64,000 nucleotides of DNA. It comes from Coptis chinensis. Lineage: Eukaryota; Streptophyta; Magnoliopsida; Ranunculales; Ranunculaceae. Below are positions 34,495 through 46,569 of the stretch, piece after piece; the first letter of the stretch is position 1; each line of letters opens with the position of its first letter. The notes beneath the pieces were generated by a model, which saw only the letters and a list, made by a program, of their open reading frames with translations, was not told where the DNA came from and made no database searches. The translations under genes were made by a program, and so were the position numbers. The stretch is from positions 4,712,001-4,776,000 of the forward strand of contig CM027378.1 in the NCBI GenBank assembly GCA_015680905.1, given 5' to 3'.

Positions 34495-35515
34495 GGATGC
34501 ATTTGCATCCAGTTTCCGATTTTCTGTTAATTTTATTCTCAAAGGTTGGTTTGATACATTTGCATCCAATTATTTTTCGTTTTTTTTGTTAATTATCAAA
34601 GGTAATATGTAATACCAACTTCTATTGATCCTTCTATAACGTCCTTGCAAACATTGCATAAAAAAAATATACCTGATTCACTATATAAGATCATCAAAGA
34701 TTATCCAGTTTCCAAATTCTCGTTAATTATTCTTTTAGGTTAGTTTTTTGTAGTTGCATCTAGTTTCCGATTTTCCATTAATTATTTCTTTATGCTAGTT
34801 CCATACTTCCATACATTTGCATCCAGTTTTCGATTTTCCGTGTTCAATGCAGTTGCATTCGTTTTCCAATTTCCATTATTTTATTTTATTTTTAGTTTAA
34901 TTCAATGGATTTGCATCCAGTTTCCGATTTTCCGTTATTTATTCTTTGAGGTTAGTTTCATTTTGTTGCATCCGGTTTCTATTTTCCCGTTAATTATTCT
35001 TTGAGGTTAGTTCCATCAATTTGCACCCAATTTTCAATTTCCCGTTAATTATTCTTTGAAGTTAGTTCAATGCAGTTGCATCCAGTGTCCAATTTCCCGT
35101 TAATTTTTTTTTTTTATGTTAGTTCAATGCATTTGCATTCAATTCCCGATTTCCCGTTAATTATTATTTGAGATTATTAGTTTCCCACTTCTTGTTAATT
35201 ATCCGTTGAGGTTGGTTCCATGCATTTGCATACAGTTTCCGATTTCTCGTTAGTTATTCTTTGAGGTTAGACATTTGCATATAGTTTTTGATTTCTCGTT
35301 AATTATTTTTTGAGGTTAGCTCTAGTTTCCGATTTCCCATTAATTATTTTTTGAGGTTCGTTCAATGCAGTTGCATCAGTTCCCGATTTCTTGTTAATTA
35401 TTCTTAAGGTTAGTTCAGTGCATTTGCATATTATTTTCGATTTCCCATTAATCGTTCTTTAAGATTAGTTCGATGCATTTGCATATAATTTCCAATTTCT
35501 CTTTAATTATATATT
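34495..35515. repeat. Minisatellite, about 50-60 bp degenerate unit
   Basis: About 18 degenerate copies of a unit with TTTGCATCCAGTTTCCGA followed by TTTCCGTTAATTATTCTTTGAGG and TTAGTTCAATGCA. Unit length varies by deletion; copies are more regular in the middle (34900-35450). ORFs reported inside are by-products. Confidence 0.92.
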
Positions 35516-35650
35516 GGTTTCTATGAATGCTAGTAGATACATATTTTGATTAGAAACTGAGAAGGAGATCAAATACACGTACCGTTAGTGAAAGCAGTTT
35601 GGAGGTTATTATTAGAGAATATGTACGTTATATAGAACTTGGAGCTAATT

Positions 35651-35812
35651 GTGAGTGAAGCAAAGTCAATTATCAGGGCGGCGATGAAGAACCTAAGGGT
35701 GTGTGTAGATTGCCATGCTGCTATTAAGGTGATTTAAAAGTTGACTGGAAGGGAAATAATTGTGAGGATAACAACAGGTTTCACAGTTTCAAGGATGGTG
35801 TCTGCCTTTTTC
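35651..35812 (+). pseudogene. PPR protein DYW-domain relic
   Basis: The plus strand reads AAMKNLRVCVDCHAAIKVI, the highly conserved start of the DYW zinc segment of plant PPR RNA-editing factors (cf. KNLRVC-x-DCH). A stop follows, then KLTGREIIV, and after a one-base loss DNNRFHSFKDGVC, keeping the HxxF-like part. The final Cys-x-DYW end is destroyed. No PPR repeats are recognised upstream because the minisatellite begins there. A dead fragment. Confidence 0.82.
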
Positions 35813-35829
35813 CCCTTGCAAGGATTATT

Positions 35830-37600
35830 GATGAACCTAACAAATTCTCGCAATAGTTTGAGTATCGCCAGTAGACAAAATTGTTAAGATAATAGGTAGT
35901 CTTCGATAGATTGTAATTTAAAGATTCAAGTTTCTAAATATTGAAGTGCATGATTTAGATTAGCACCCCGGAGAGTTATATACACTTAGACAATTTGGAG
36001 CATTTTAGCAAGAAAACTTAGTAGCTAGGGTACTTAGCTTCATACAAATTAGTTTTTGTAATGAAAATTAATGTTTAATTAAGAATAGCATAATTAAAGT
36101 GCATTAAGTCTGCCCTTAACAGTTAACACTTGGTCAATAGGACATAGAATCAATAATTTTCTAACTCAGCACACAAACTTGAAGATGAACATTTTTTCTA
36201 ATTTGTACGAATTCAAAAGTAGTTAATGCGGATTGAGTCCATGGAATTCTCAATAACCTTGAAAAAATGGTGATATCTCAGTTTTTTTTTATTTATGTAA
36301 CATAATATGTATCACGTTCACATGTTTTGATTACGGACGCTATCACAATTTGTTAATTATATATCTTTGTTTGTGTAGACTGGCTCGAAATGTTCTTGAT
36401 TTTTTTTTCTTTGCATTGACGTTAATTAGAAACTAAAAATAGTAGTTCGTTGTAATCATGTTCAATGATATAGTTTTCACCAACACATTGTCAATCTCTT
36501 AGTTGGAAATTGATTAATTCAAATTTAAGAAATCTAGCAAAAAAAAAAAGAAAGTTCATTGACAAATTCATTTAATTAAAATTAGTGTATGGTATACATA
36601 AATCGACCAAACATCTATGCATGCCATGCCAGCTTGTTCCATACAGACCTATGGCTTTGGTATTTTGTATCTACCTCCAAACTATATGCCTTTGATTTAA
36701 TGTGCATTTAACCTTGAACCTTCCAGGAACAATAATGTAGATAAAGTTTATATTTAAGGAAAACAAAAATATATACTAACAAACAATATAATTCAAACAA
36801 AACGATTATAAAAACTGAAGATGGTAATTCTCATGATAAAGGTTCTAATGTCGGCGTCTTGTATCTTGGCGCGTATTCGGTATTACCTCTATGCATTCGT
36901 GGAATGGTAGAGGTACATTCTTACCTTGACAGTTGCAAATGTCATGTGGTTAGAGTATGTCCTCGTATACCTGCTAGCATAAAAGAATATATCGTTTAGC
37001 TATCAGATTTTGAAGAGAAGACTAAGGTGGTTGAAACTTGTAAGTCAAAAAGCTTACCCTGCAACTTGACCATTGACTAACCATGGTCGCCAGTCATCTA
37101 TAATAGAGTAGTTGAGGGATTTAATCCAGGCGGACAGCTCGTAGGTATTAAGGACAGGTAAAAGGAAGCTAAATTTAAAATACTGGTATTAATGTTGTGT
37201 TACTATTTACTAGCAGCTATATTTGTAGGAGAAAGTCTAGTCCTAGCACCCGGGATTTGATCTGGTGAAATGACTAGTAATGACTGAAGTTGGATGCATA
37301 TGTAGTCTGGTTGTTTATTAATTCAATTGTCTTAGCTCCTTGCAGAGTGTACTCCTTTTTTTCCTGTTTTTCTAAATATCAATCCTGCACGTACACGTAG
37401 TCTGGTTGCATGTATAGGGAGTTTAAACTTCTTGGAATGGTCGAACAGTTGTGGATCATTAAGTGCACTAGTATTCTCATTAGATATATTGAAATCTCAG
37501 TTATTCAGAGAACATCCAAACAAAATTTTCTGCTATGTCGTTTAAGAAAAATTAATGCTAAGTTACATGGTAATCATCGTGAGATTCCATAGCATTTTAT
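35830..37600. other. Gene-free AT-rich spacer
   Basis: No confident gene, repeat or transposon terminus. A roughly 60-codon open stretch on plus near 36800-37000 matches nothing I recognise and lacks an ATG at a sensible place. Confidence 0.4.
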
Positions 37601-37629
37601 ACAATAACCACGTACATACTGTTTCAGTC

Positions 37630-37890
37630 CCTCATTCTAATAATCTGGTATGCATAGGTCTTTATAATGACCTAAGTGGACGAAGAGAGAGATTAACTTG
37701 TAAGGACAAAAGAATGTGACTGTTGATTGAAGTTATTGTTATCAGTTTCTATGAAAAATAGTATATTTTTGAAAGATCTATTCTAATTATTTGGTATACA
37801 TAGGTGATGGGTCTTTATAATGACTCGAGCGGACGAAGAGAGAGATCAACTTATAAGGACAAACGAATGTGGCTGTTTATGGCATAACCC
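37630..37890. repeat. Imperfect direct duplication of about 100 bp
   Basis: Segments at about 37640-37730 and 37790-37880 share GTCTTTATAATGAC, then GGACGAAGAGAGAGAT and AAGGACAAA-GAATGTG, with a small insertion in the second copy. No coding sense. Confidence 0.75.
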
Positions 37891-37924
37891 TTCCCTGTTT
37901 TACTGACATTATTCCAACAGTATA

Positions 37925-38355
37925 GAGCATCTATAGGTGAGATACTATCATAGCATCAAACACCAAATTTCTAATAATTTAGTGTTTTTTCATCTTCAGG
38001 AGAGACACATGTTGATGAAAACACCAAAAAAACACCAAATTGGCCAAAATTTGGTTCCAGCTTTGGTGTTGTATCAAATCTCTCTCGCGGTTTTGGAAAA
38101 AACACGCGGTTTTTCTAACATCGCATGGGCTTTGGCTAAACAGTGGGCTTCAATCACGCGGTTTTGTGAAAACTGCGTGAGAGATTGGGAAAGAGAAGAA
38201 AGAAGAAAGTTGATGTACGACACATCGCGCAGTTTCTGGAAAACCACGTGAGCTTGGGCTTTTAAGATGGGCTTCAGTGGCGCGGTTTTGAGAAAGCCGC
38301 ATGGGCTATATGGCATGGTTTATCCAAAACTGCGTCATTTGATGTCGAATATTTG
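37925..38355. other. Possible MITE with CGCGGTTTT words
   Basis: GAGCATCTATAGGTGAG on the left and a GAGCAAGTGAACATC-type end on the right (reverse complement of 38338-38366) hint at inverted termini, and the interior repeats CGCGGTTTT and related words several times. I find no matching target duplication. Confidence 0.3.
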
Positions 38356-38359
38356 ATGT

Positions 38360-39734
38360 TCACTTGCTCTTTCTTGCTTGCAGAAAAGCTATCTTGAAAT
38401 GCATAAGACCTATATAAACAAATCAAATGTTAAAGAGACTAGAGGATTTTTAAAGAGTTGTATTGCCACTGAGGCATGAATTCTTTAAATTTGAATTACA
38501 TTCAGATTATTGCTCAACCATGTTCAACTCTGAAAGACAAAAGAAAAGTTGTTACAACCTAAATTTTCACATGAAAACCTCACAAAACAAATTAACCATT
38601 GTGGTTCATAAGCATGTCGTCCCTAAAACGTAATGTCGTTCTGTCCTAGTGCGTGCTCGCATAAGAAAAATCAATTCCTTCTGTGGTGCAAATGCTACTA
38701 ACTGCTCATGCCTTCTAGGTCATATAAATTATACCAGGATGGACATATAATCAAATTTCGACCATCACTAAGCTAATTCACTATACAACACAGGATACAA
38801 AACCTATTATGTTAATTTCAAGGGTAATGTGCATGGGATCTTACTGTTGTAAGACAAAAAATAAGAACAATAATCACTAACGAAATAATAGGTTGTCTCA
38901 GCTAGTTTATCAGGTCCTTCAAAATGGATAAAAAGATTGTCTAATCAGTATTAGGTGCCTAAAGATAAGATATACTTCAAATATACGCATTGCAACATGT
39001 TCCCTCTCATGTTAATAAATTACGGAGGAATAGTTCACAGTATAACAATCTAGAATAGGCGATACTGGACATTCAATAAATTCAAAGCTAGTGAGTCATT
39101 GTTAGACCTGTTTGGGCACTTGCGTACATATAGCTGACGCTTCATACTATCAAGTGCTAGATACAACAATGATTCCCAAAAGAAGGCCATTCACTGCAAT
39201 CAAATGGAATTTATCTCAGAAAATGGACTTTCAATTGAAAGCTTGTTCTACCAATCTTCTTCAACCTCTAGCTAGAAATAGAAAGAACTCACGACAAGAA
39301 ACAATGTGGATTGACAGTGGCTAATGTTACTGAAAAATTTTTTAGAGTCAACTCTTCATAGGGTCTACAAGACTGCTTACGAACAATATCCCATAAATGT
39401 ACCTAGAGGTTTAGATCACTATATGCATGGTAGCAGTCACTAATAAGTCTAACATCTATGAAGAGAATAGCAATCCCATTACTAAACACACGGGATACCT
39501 AGTGAATGACATTGCCTATAATCATGAATGGCATAGACTCACGTTAATCCCATTATTAAACACAAAAAGATGGTATAGAGGGTGTTACTACAATTGACTA
39601 AAACCAGATACAGACTACCGTAGATCTACATTTACAAAAGCACATCTATCATTTAATGTCATAGTGCTATACTTTTATTTAACTCTAGAGAATGTGTGTG
39701 ACATATGGGTGTAGCAAACTCATTAGTTGGAAGA
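38360..39734. other. Gene-free spacer
   Basis: AT-rich and without recognisable gene or repeat. A 70-residue ORF at 39112-39324 has no recognisable motif. Confidence 0.4.
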
Positions 39735-40896
39735 AAAGAAGGATCATCACTCTTCATCGATGAGTTTTCTTTTTTGAAGGAGAGTGCTCAACTTACTTAG
39801 ATCCTTATGCCGCAGACTTACCTTAGATTTGATGTCTTTGTCTGTTATTTCCCATGGTTCCTGCATGACACCCCAAGATCAGATATATCTCAACACACAC
39901 ACACACATGGTCATGGACCTGGTGTGCTTCTAACAAATGTTCCCACATTTGGTCAAACTCTTCTTCTGAACATTTCATAAACATGAGTGAAAAAAAGTCC
40001 CTTCGAAACCCAGAGACACGGACATTGTCAATACAATTTTTCAGAATGTGCCAAGCACATAAGCGATGTCTAGCACTAGGTAAGGTAGCTTTAATAGCCT
40101 TGCGAATTGCATGATCACCATCTGTTATGACAGACTAAGGTGCCTTGCTACCCATTGCTCTAAGAAAATGCTCTAACGCCCAAATGTAAAACTGCTCTGA
40201 CTCACTAGTCATAACTGCAAAACCAAATACAATAGTTTGTCTATGATTGTTCACTCCAGCAAATACGACAATTGGCATTTTGTATTGATTTGTCCGGTAT
40301 GTTGAATCAAACAATAACACATCACCAAAACAACTGTAATCTACATGAGACGTCGAATCTGCCCAGAACAATTTGACCAATTGGCTAAGTTCATTCAAGT
40401 CGTATGAGAAGTAAAATTCTGGATCAATCTTCGACTTGTTTTTCATGCAGAAAACAAGTGTGCTAGCATCTCCATTCATATAATAAATTTTCCTCATCCT
40501 GGTCATATAATTATACAAATCCTTTCTTATGTAACCAACTTTACAAAACTGGCCAGCCCTATAAACAAGGAAATCCGTCACTTGACATTGTCTAATGCCC
40601 ACATCAATTAGACTCTTTGCCAAAGATGCATCTTCACTGCCCATCTTTCTATATTAGCGACCAAATATCGAACTAGGATAAGGCACAAGTGGATGAGTGT
40701 GTTCAGCAGCAAACTTGTTAACAACCCACATATTGCATTTAAAATAAAAAATCACTTCAAAAATCGCAAGACACTTGCATTTAGACAACTCACGTTGTTT
40801 CCTTTTGTGTTCCATATTCAAATATTTCGCCTCTCTCTCACCTTGGCACGAGCACAGAAAATTCTTTTAACCGGGATATCTTTATGAAATCGGTAG
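39735..40896 (-). pseudogene. FAR1/FHY3-related protein, transposase-like part (3' half)
   Basis: On minus this half begins inside the FAR1 DNA-binding domain with VYRFHKD, IFCARAKVRERRN and, after a frame break, WVVNKFAAEHTHPLVPY (about 40690-40760). From 40644 a long frame gives the N-terminal bridging region and the MULE-transposase domain: DVLLFDSTYRTNQYKMPIV, VFAGVNNHRQTIVFGFA, and WALEHFLRAMGSKAP. A TAG (40136-40138), probably from CAG, follows; then SVITDGDHAIRKAI and HRLCAWHILKN resume (39990-40130). A last plausible exon (39735-39870) ends KLIDEE. FAR1-family proteins are nuclear regulators derived from Mutator transposases. The other half is at 58189-58620 beyond a gypsy insertion. 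Confidence 0.85.
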
Positions 40897-40901
40897 ACAC
40901 C

Positions 40902-42613
40902 TGATAAGCACCCAAAACTGTAATATTAAACCCCAAGAGACATAGCATTTTGGTCGATTATGTGTTTAATAATCATGTAATAATTATATTTTCGTACTTT
41001 TGCAGGTTTCCGCATTTAAAATGAATATAATAATAAAACATGCATCGAAGTACGGGAATACTGGAATATTTGAAGTTTCCCACTTAACCCCAGTGAAGCC
41101 CAACAGAACCTGACTAGAGCCTAAGTTTCCAAAAGAACAAAATCAATGCAGAACGGGTCCACATATAAAGAAGCAGCAAACTTTCGAAGCTCAAATCTGA
41201 TAAATCGGGGTGCCGATGTTAGCTAGTGAACTGGTAGAGCGACCAGGGCGACAAACTTTACGCAAAGACAGAAAGTTATAAAAACGCCAAAATCGGCGCC
41301 GCCACTAGACATACTAAGTGGACCCACTCTACGGGCCCAAAAGCCATGACGAGTCAGCATAGGCAGGTGGCAAGTGATGGTTTTAATTTGGTGTCACCTC
41401 GCAATATGGAAGACACGTACCAATTCAAAACAGATGGTTTGAAATGAAATTGGCTAAAAGACGAAACCTTAATAAGGTAAAGGACAAAACAAATGGGTAA
41501 AAACAAAACTTTGATTCTCAAAGTTTTGAACAACTCAATTAGCAAACAAACAAAAGCCAATTAAACCGTCTCCAGTCTCCAGCCTATATATATGAGGGGG
41601 TAGCCTTCATTATTTTCCCTTCAAACATTTTATGCTCTAGCTTCTCGCCTTAGCGATGAATTAGTTTTAATTCAAGACTTACATTTAGTCATTTTCATTC
41701 CAAGCAGACTTAAATATTGTAAATCATTTTACCCCTTATTAATGATCATTTCTTTTATAGTTTAATTCATGTCGCATTTATTTACTTAATGTATACAACA
41801 AGTTTTATTATTCCTTCAATGACCATGAGCTGATCCCCCCCCCGCCCCCCCTCTCAGGGGGAGGGTTATGCTACTCGTGTGAGAATCCAGATTGACTCTT
41901 TAATATTCTAGAATCACTACTTAGGAATTACGCATAGATTAGACATCCGGTCCCAAAATGATCGAGAGGCGTACAAATTTGGAGGCCGATGCTCGAAATC
42001 GATCTCGGTAGCGACCCAAAATGTCTCACAAGACGCGACTTATGGTGTCGACACTCTCCAATTTATCCAGCTGATGTGGAATCAAGCTAGGAGCTGAAAT
42101 GATATTCTAGAGATGAAATATTAGTTCAACTCCTTATGCTAGTGCGATGCGGCTCAGAGATGTGGGCATGCGCTAGGGATCAATACTCAACGACGTCTCC
42201 AAACACGAGACGAATTAGAGATGTAGTGATGTGGTAATATAAACTGTTGAAAAAATGATTCTTGCATAAGTATGATTAACTCTTTCCCTGTTCCATATCT
42301 TTATTTATCTACATATAAATCACCGCAGTAATTTACATTATTTACATTACTGTTAATTTAATTAAAACCAACTAAAAAACCTAAAATCCTACTCACCAAA
42401 AGTTGTAATTCCAGTTGTGAGCCTTTTCCGAGCCCTAAGATTTGGACGATCCCTTACTCGACCTATCCTACCAAACTCACGTGAGTAAGGTAACTTGACT
42501 AAAACATACGACTATACAGACTTTGGACTTTAGTCTTTGGACTTCGGACTGTGGACCTCGGACTTAATTAATCAAGAAAACCAATAAACGTTCGAATAAA
42601 TGTGTGTTTATCA
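40902..42613 (+). repeat. Left (5') LTR
   Basis: 1712 bp. It contains a TATA-like TATATATATG (41585-41594), a C-rich tract of about 16 bases near 41838 absent in the right copy, and a terminal run of GGACTTTGGACTT-like words (42515-42575). A minus-strand ORF (41354-41560) also found in the right LTR is a shadow. Confidence 0.95.
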
Positions 42614-42615
42614 AA

Positions 42616-42627
42616 TGGCGCCGCTGC
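42616..42627 (+). other. Primer-binding site
   Basis: TGGCGCCGCTGC starts two bases after the left LTR, matching the Asp-type primer site at the other gypsy element (24035-24050). Confidence 0.88.
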
Positions 42628-44010
42628 ACGCCGAAGGACTCTGGACTTAACGTAATAACTGGAATACATAAACATAAACCCCCTCCCCTACCTCTTCATT
42701 TTTTAATTTCCAATTCTTTTGCAATACTAACGTATTACGTATCTGTTTGCCCCAACTTTTTCTACTAACAGGTATCTGTGAACCAGATCTTGTTTATTTT
42801 TATTAGCACAGTTTAAGTATTCTGTAAGAACTTGAAGTACTGAACTGAGAAAAGAGTCTTGGACGAGACTAAATTAGTAACGCGCGAGACTAACCTGGAG
42901 TATCAACACTCCGGTTTTCAGTCTGAGCCACTTTCCTTTTCAATTACTCTTTTGGACTCTCTTGTCCAGCTTTTTTCGATAAGTTTCACGAGCTCGGGAG
43001 TTTGTTCGATCGTGTACGAGGAATCGCGGGATGCCAGGTTTCAAATTCTTAAACTCCTCAAACTTTGTCGAGGATAATATTTGGTTGTTACTATAACCTG
43101 TTTTACCTTGCATGTTTGTGTGTTGGCATAAGAACTCTTTGCATATAAATGTGATTTGTCATTACATATTCATGTTAACACGATCAATATGATTCGAATA
43201 TATTTGGATGTATGTGTAGTTTCAAACCACCTGCTTAGAATATTTTTGTATGTGTATGTTACATCAATTCACGTACGTGGTATTCATTTGTATGAGTTCG
43301 TTCTCAACATTCCCCTAGCTCACATATAACTCACATATAGTTGCACGTATAAGTAATATAGATTTGTATGTGTAGACTTTCTGCGGAAACTAGTATATGT
43401 TAATTAGTTTCTATTTTGGCATCTATCGTTTTAATTGCATGTTTTGTAATCACGTCTCCATAATACATTAATTACGTAAACTAAACAAAAAAAATAAAAA
43501 AATAAAAAAATAAAAAATATTAATAATAAAAAAAATCATAGTAATGAAAATTTCATCTTAATCATCTTAATAACACCCAGCATAATACACCATCATAAAT
43601 CATCATCCTATTCCATCAGTGCCTAGGAAACTTGAAAAAAATTGAGGTTGCCTAATTAAGGAACGTGCTAGCACGAACAACCTCCCTCAATTCTCTCGGT
43701 GACACGGCTCTTTGGAATATTCACACGTTATCCTAGCTTACCTGCTCGAGTTAGCAAATTTCTCGGGAAGGCGTGCTTCACCTCCCTCTTTCCTTAATTC
43801 TAAAACCTCCGGTCATAATTCGTTCCTTATGAGCCTTAAATTAAAATTTATATTTGTATGAGACTACGGTCTGGTAAACATAAGGAATTAGAACTTACGT
43901 ATCGTCGTTGAAAATACAATAAACAACTGCTTATGCTATCTCCTAGACATAGTTCCTCCTTCGTAAACCAACCTCGTCAAACATCTCCGTTGCCGTCATC
44001 TCCCTTAATT
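42628..44010 (+). other. Gypsy 5' leader
   Basis: A long leader of nearly 1.4 kb with no gene. It holds an A-rich microsatellite (43486-43540, AAAAAAT units). Short upstream ATGs occur; 43933 is in frame with the gag start and could be the true initiator. Confidence 0.6.
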
Positions 44011-45531
44011 ATGGCCCAGGAAAATCCCACAATCGAGAAACCCCTTTCGGATTTCTATACTGCCTTACAAGAAGGACCTGCTTCTTGCATTTTCGAATTC
44101 CGCCAAACATTTTCGGTTTGTTACCTGTTTACCATGGTCTAGACCATGAAAAACTGTACAATCACCTTTGTCGGATGCAACAAGTAGTCACCACTTTCCG
44201 CCATCCGATTGTTACCAACGAACAAGTCTTGCTTAGGTTGTTTCCCTTTACCTTAGCTGATAAAGCTTCAGTTTGGCTCACAGGCGAAGGCTGCAATCCA
44301 TTGACACATGGGCCAAACTCGTACAAGCATTTATGATAAAGTTCTATACTCTGAAGAAAACTACAGAAATGCTTCAAAAGATTCAATTCTTTTCGCCCGG
44401 CACCCTCGGGGAATCCTTTTCGAAGCATGGAGCAGATTTTATCGATCGCTTCTCGAATGTCCCCATCATCAACTCGACATTTGTATTAGTCCATTCATTC
44501 TTTAATGGTCTCTCGACCATCAAAAGGAAACCTTAGATATCATGAGCGGCGGTTGTTTCATGGACAAAAGTATTCTTGAAGCATACACTTTTCTTGAGAA
44601 ACAGGCTTCACGAAGCACCCATTGGGGAAACATTGATTCTTCCAGATCTTCTAAAGACACTCATACCAAGGTTAAGTCTATGTTCGAGGTCAAACCCGAT
44701 CCGGAATTAAAAACTCTAATCGAGTCCCTAAACAAAAGGGTCGATGCTCTTTCGGTACAAGTAAATGATCAAAAACCCAAACAGGTTATGGCTGCCAACG
44801 CTTCCCCTTGTCCTCTTTGCTTAAGTCCTGAGCACGCCGATTCTTATTGTCCTTTGGTATACGAGTGCCCTCCCTAACCTTCTGAAGAGGCTTGTGCTTT
44901 CAACGTCCCCTAATGCACCTTGGCGACAACATCCGATTTAGCCCGGGCACCCTTGACAACAAAAGCTCCTCTGGGTGTCAACAACGTTCCTGTACGACCA
45001 CCCGCGAACTACAATTCCTATTGCCAAGGAAATCCTCCGCAATTCCAGCAAGGGCAAAGTAATTTTCCCAACAATGCAAATATAGGGTACCAAAACAACC
45101 GCAACCTTGTTCCCGCTAATCAAGGATATGGCTACCAAAATCAACCCGTAAATAATAACCGTGAACTAGTTCCTGCTGCTCCGCTGGTACAATCCACAGC
45201 CGATAAAACAACGGAAACTTTTCTGACATACATGAATCAATAGAATCAAATCCTAGCTTCTATCCAACAGTCTCTTCAGCTGTTAGCTCAGGATAAAAGT
45301 CAAAAGGCGTGTTCCACGCCAAGCGGTTCAAACCCTAAGCTTACAAACACCGCCTTTGAACTCAACAATGCACCAGGACCTAGTAATCCAAGCCAGGGTA
45401 AGGTAAATACCATTACCACTCTTCGTTCTGGCCGAACCATCGACAATAAAATACGTATGCCAGACGAGGAATCGACGAAAACCACGACTGACGTCCTTCC
45501 AACTCCTACTTCGCAACCTATAACGGACTAA
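44011..45531 (+). pseudogene. Gypsy Gag
   Basis: MAQENPTIEKPLSDFY begins at 44011. The core appears in shifted frames: GLLPVYHGLDHEKLYNHL (44105-44170), LRLFPFTLADKASVWL (44230-44280), TWAKLVQAFMIKFY (44310-44350) and FSPGTLGESF. A CCHC knuckle, CPLCLSPEHADSYC, is at 44811-44855 (CX2CX4HX4C), and an Asn/Gln-rich region with repeated NNRNLVPANQGYGY and NNNRELVPA follows (45080-45180). TTLRSGRTIDNKI closes it (45418-45460). Stops at about 44140, 44536, 44875 and 45241 make it inactive. The same block order is seen in the gag of the minus-strand element. Confidence 0.87.
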
Positions 45532-45589
45532 GTTGTTCCTACCAATTCTACACCCATTCCCCTAGGGAGAGACGCTACTGATCCTTATG

Positions 45590-46162
45590 CGCGATTCCGC
45601 CCAAAAGCTCCGTTCCCTGCCCATTTGGTAAAGAACAAACGTGACGAACATTTCAATGAGATCCGTGAAACCTTCAAAAATTTGACCATAGACTTACCTT
45701 TCCTAGATGCGCTTAAGCATTTACCCAAGCATGCCAAGTTTTTGAAGGACATGTACCACCAAACGACGTCACGAATGTTCCTCAACAAAGCGTTCCTCAT
45801 CGGCGGTTTCCCTCGATTACCACTTACCAACGGTGTGGTAAAGTACAAGGACCAGTGTCGATTAACTGTACCATGCGTTGCCGGCGACAAATACCGCTAC
45901 CGCGACTTTCAAACCTAGGTGCGGTGTTAACCTACTTCCTTACTACTTATTTAAGCAGTTAGGTCTTCATGAATTAAAACCTACCAATATGACTCTGCAA
46001 TTCGCGGATCGCTCCACCAAGTACCCAAAGGGCATAGTGGAGAACGTCATAGTCAAGGTCCAAGATTTTTACTACCCAATTGATTTTGTCATTTTAGATA
46101 CTGAAGTGGCACGTGACTCCATTCCTATCATCTTGGACGTCCTTTTTTCTTGCAATCGCTAA
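45590..46162 (+). pseudogene. Gypsy protease with a broken active site
   Basis: The pre-protease block FRPKAPFPAHLVKNKRDEHF and LPKHAKFLKDMYH (45590-45760) leads to a protease half: VNLLPYYLFKQLGL, LQFADRSTKYPKG, VQDFYYPIDFVI (45930-46110). The expected D-x-G-A-S just before is compressed to ACCTAGGTGCG at about 45915: L-G-A is readable only in another frame and the catalytic Asp appears replaced by Thr. The retrotransposon could not mature Gag from this copy. Confidence 0.82.
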
Positions 46163-46569
46163 CGCTCTCATCAATTGTCGAGACAGTTCAATGACATTGT
46201 CTTTTGGGAACCTTTCTGTCTAACTCAACGTATTCAAATTAATGAAACAATTTCCGATCCTATAATGGAAGGGCGAGATTAGTTTGGTTGATAGACTGAA
46301 CATGATTATTTCACAAACTCTTTTCCCCGGACGAGATACACCAATTTCTTTCTTTTGATAATCGAGTTTGATGATGACTTCGTACATAAAGGATGTCCAC
46401 ACATTATTAGAGTCGGTACCACTATTTGATCCTCTTCGCTGTGTTACAACCGATTGAGAAGAACCGGATTCACTCTTTTCCATTGAAGAGATGATCCCTA
46501 CGAATCCTTGATCCCCAATCCTTCAACTCGGTTTAAAACCTCTACCCTCGATTTGAAGTATGTGCATCT

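Noticed and set aside
36800..37010. Open plus-strand stretch with VGVLYLGAYSVLPLC
   Set aside because: No ATG at a sensible place, no family pattern, and about 60 codons is within chance for a random frame.
37925..38355. A definite MITE call
   Set aside because: The GAGCA ends look inverted, but I found no matching target duplication; kept only as low confidence.
39112..39324. 70-residue ORF
   Set aside because: No domain, splice or repeat support.
41354..41560. Minus-strand 68-residue ORF, also present at 56911-57117
   Set aside because: Present in both LTRs of one gypsy element because the LTRs are duplicates, so repetition is not evidence of selection; it has no recognisable motif.
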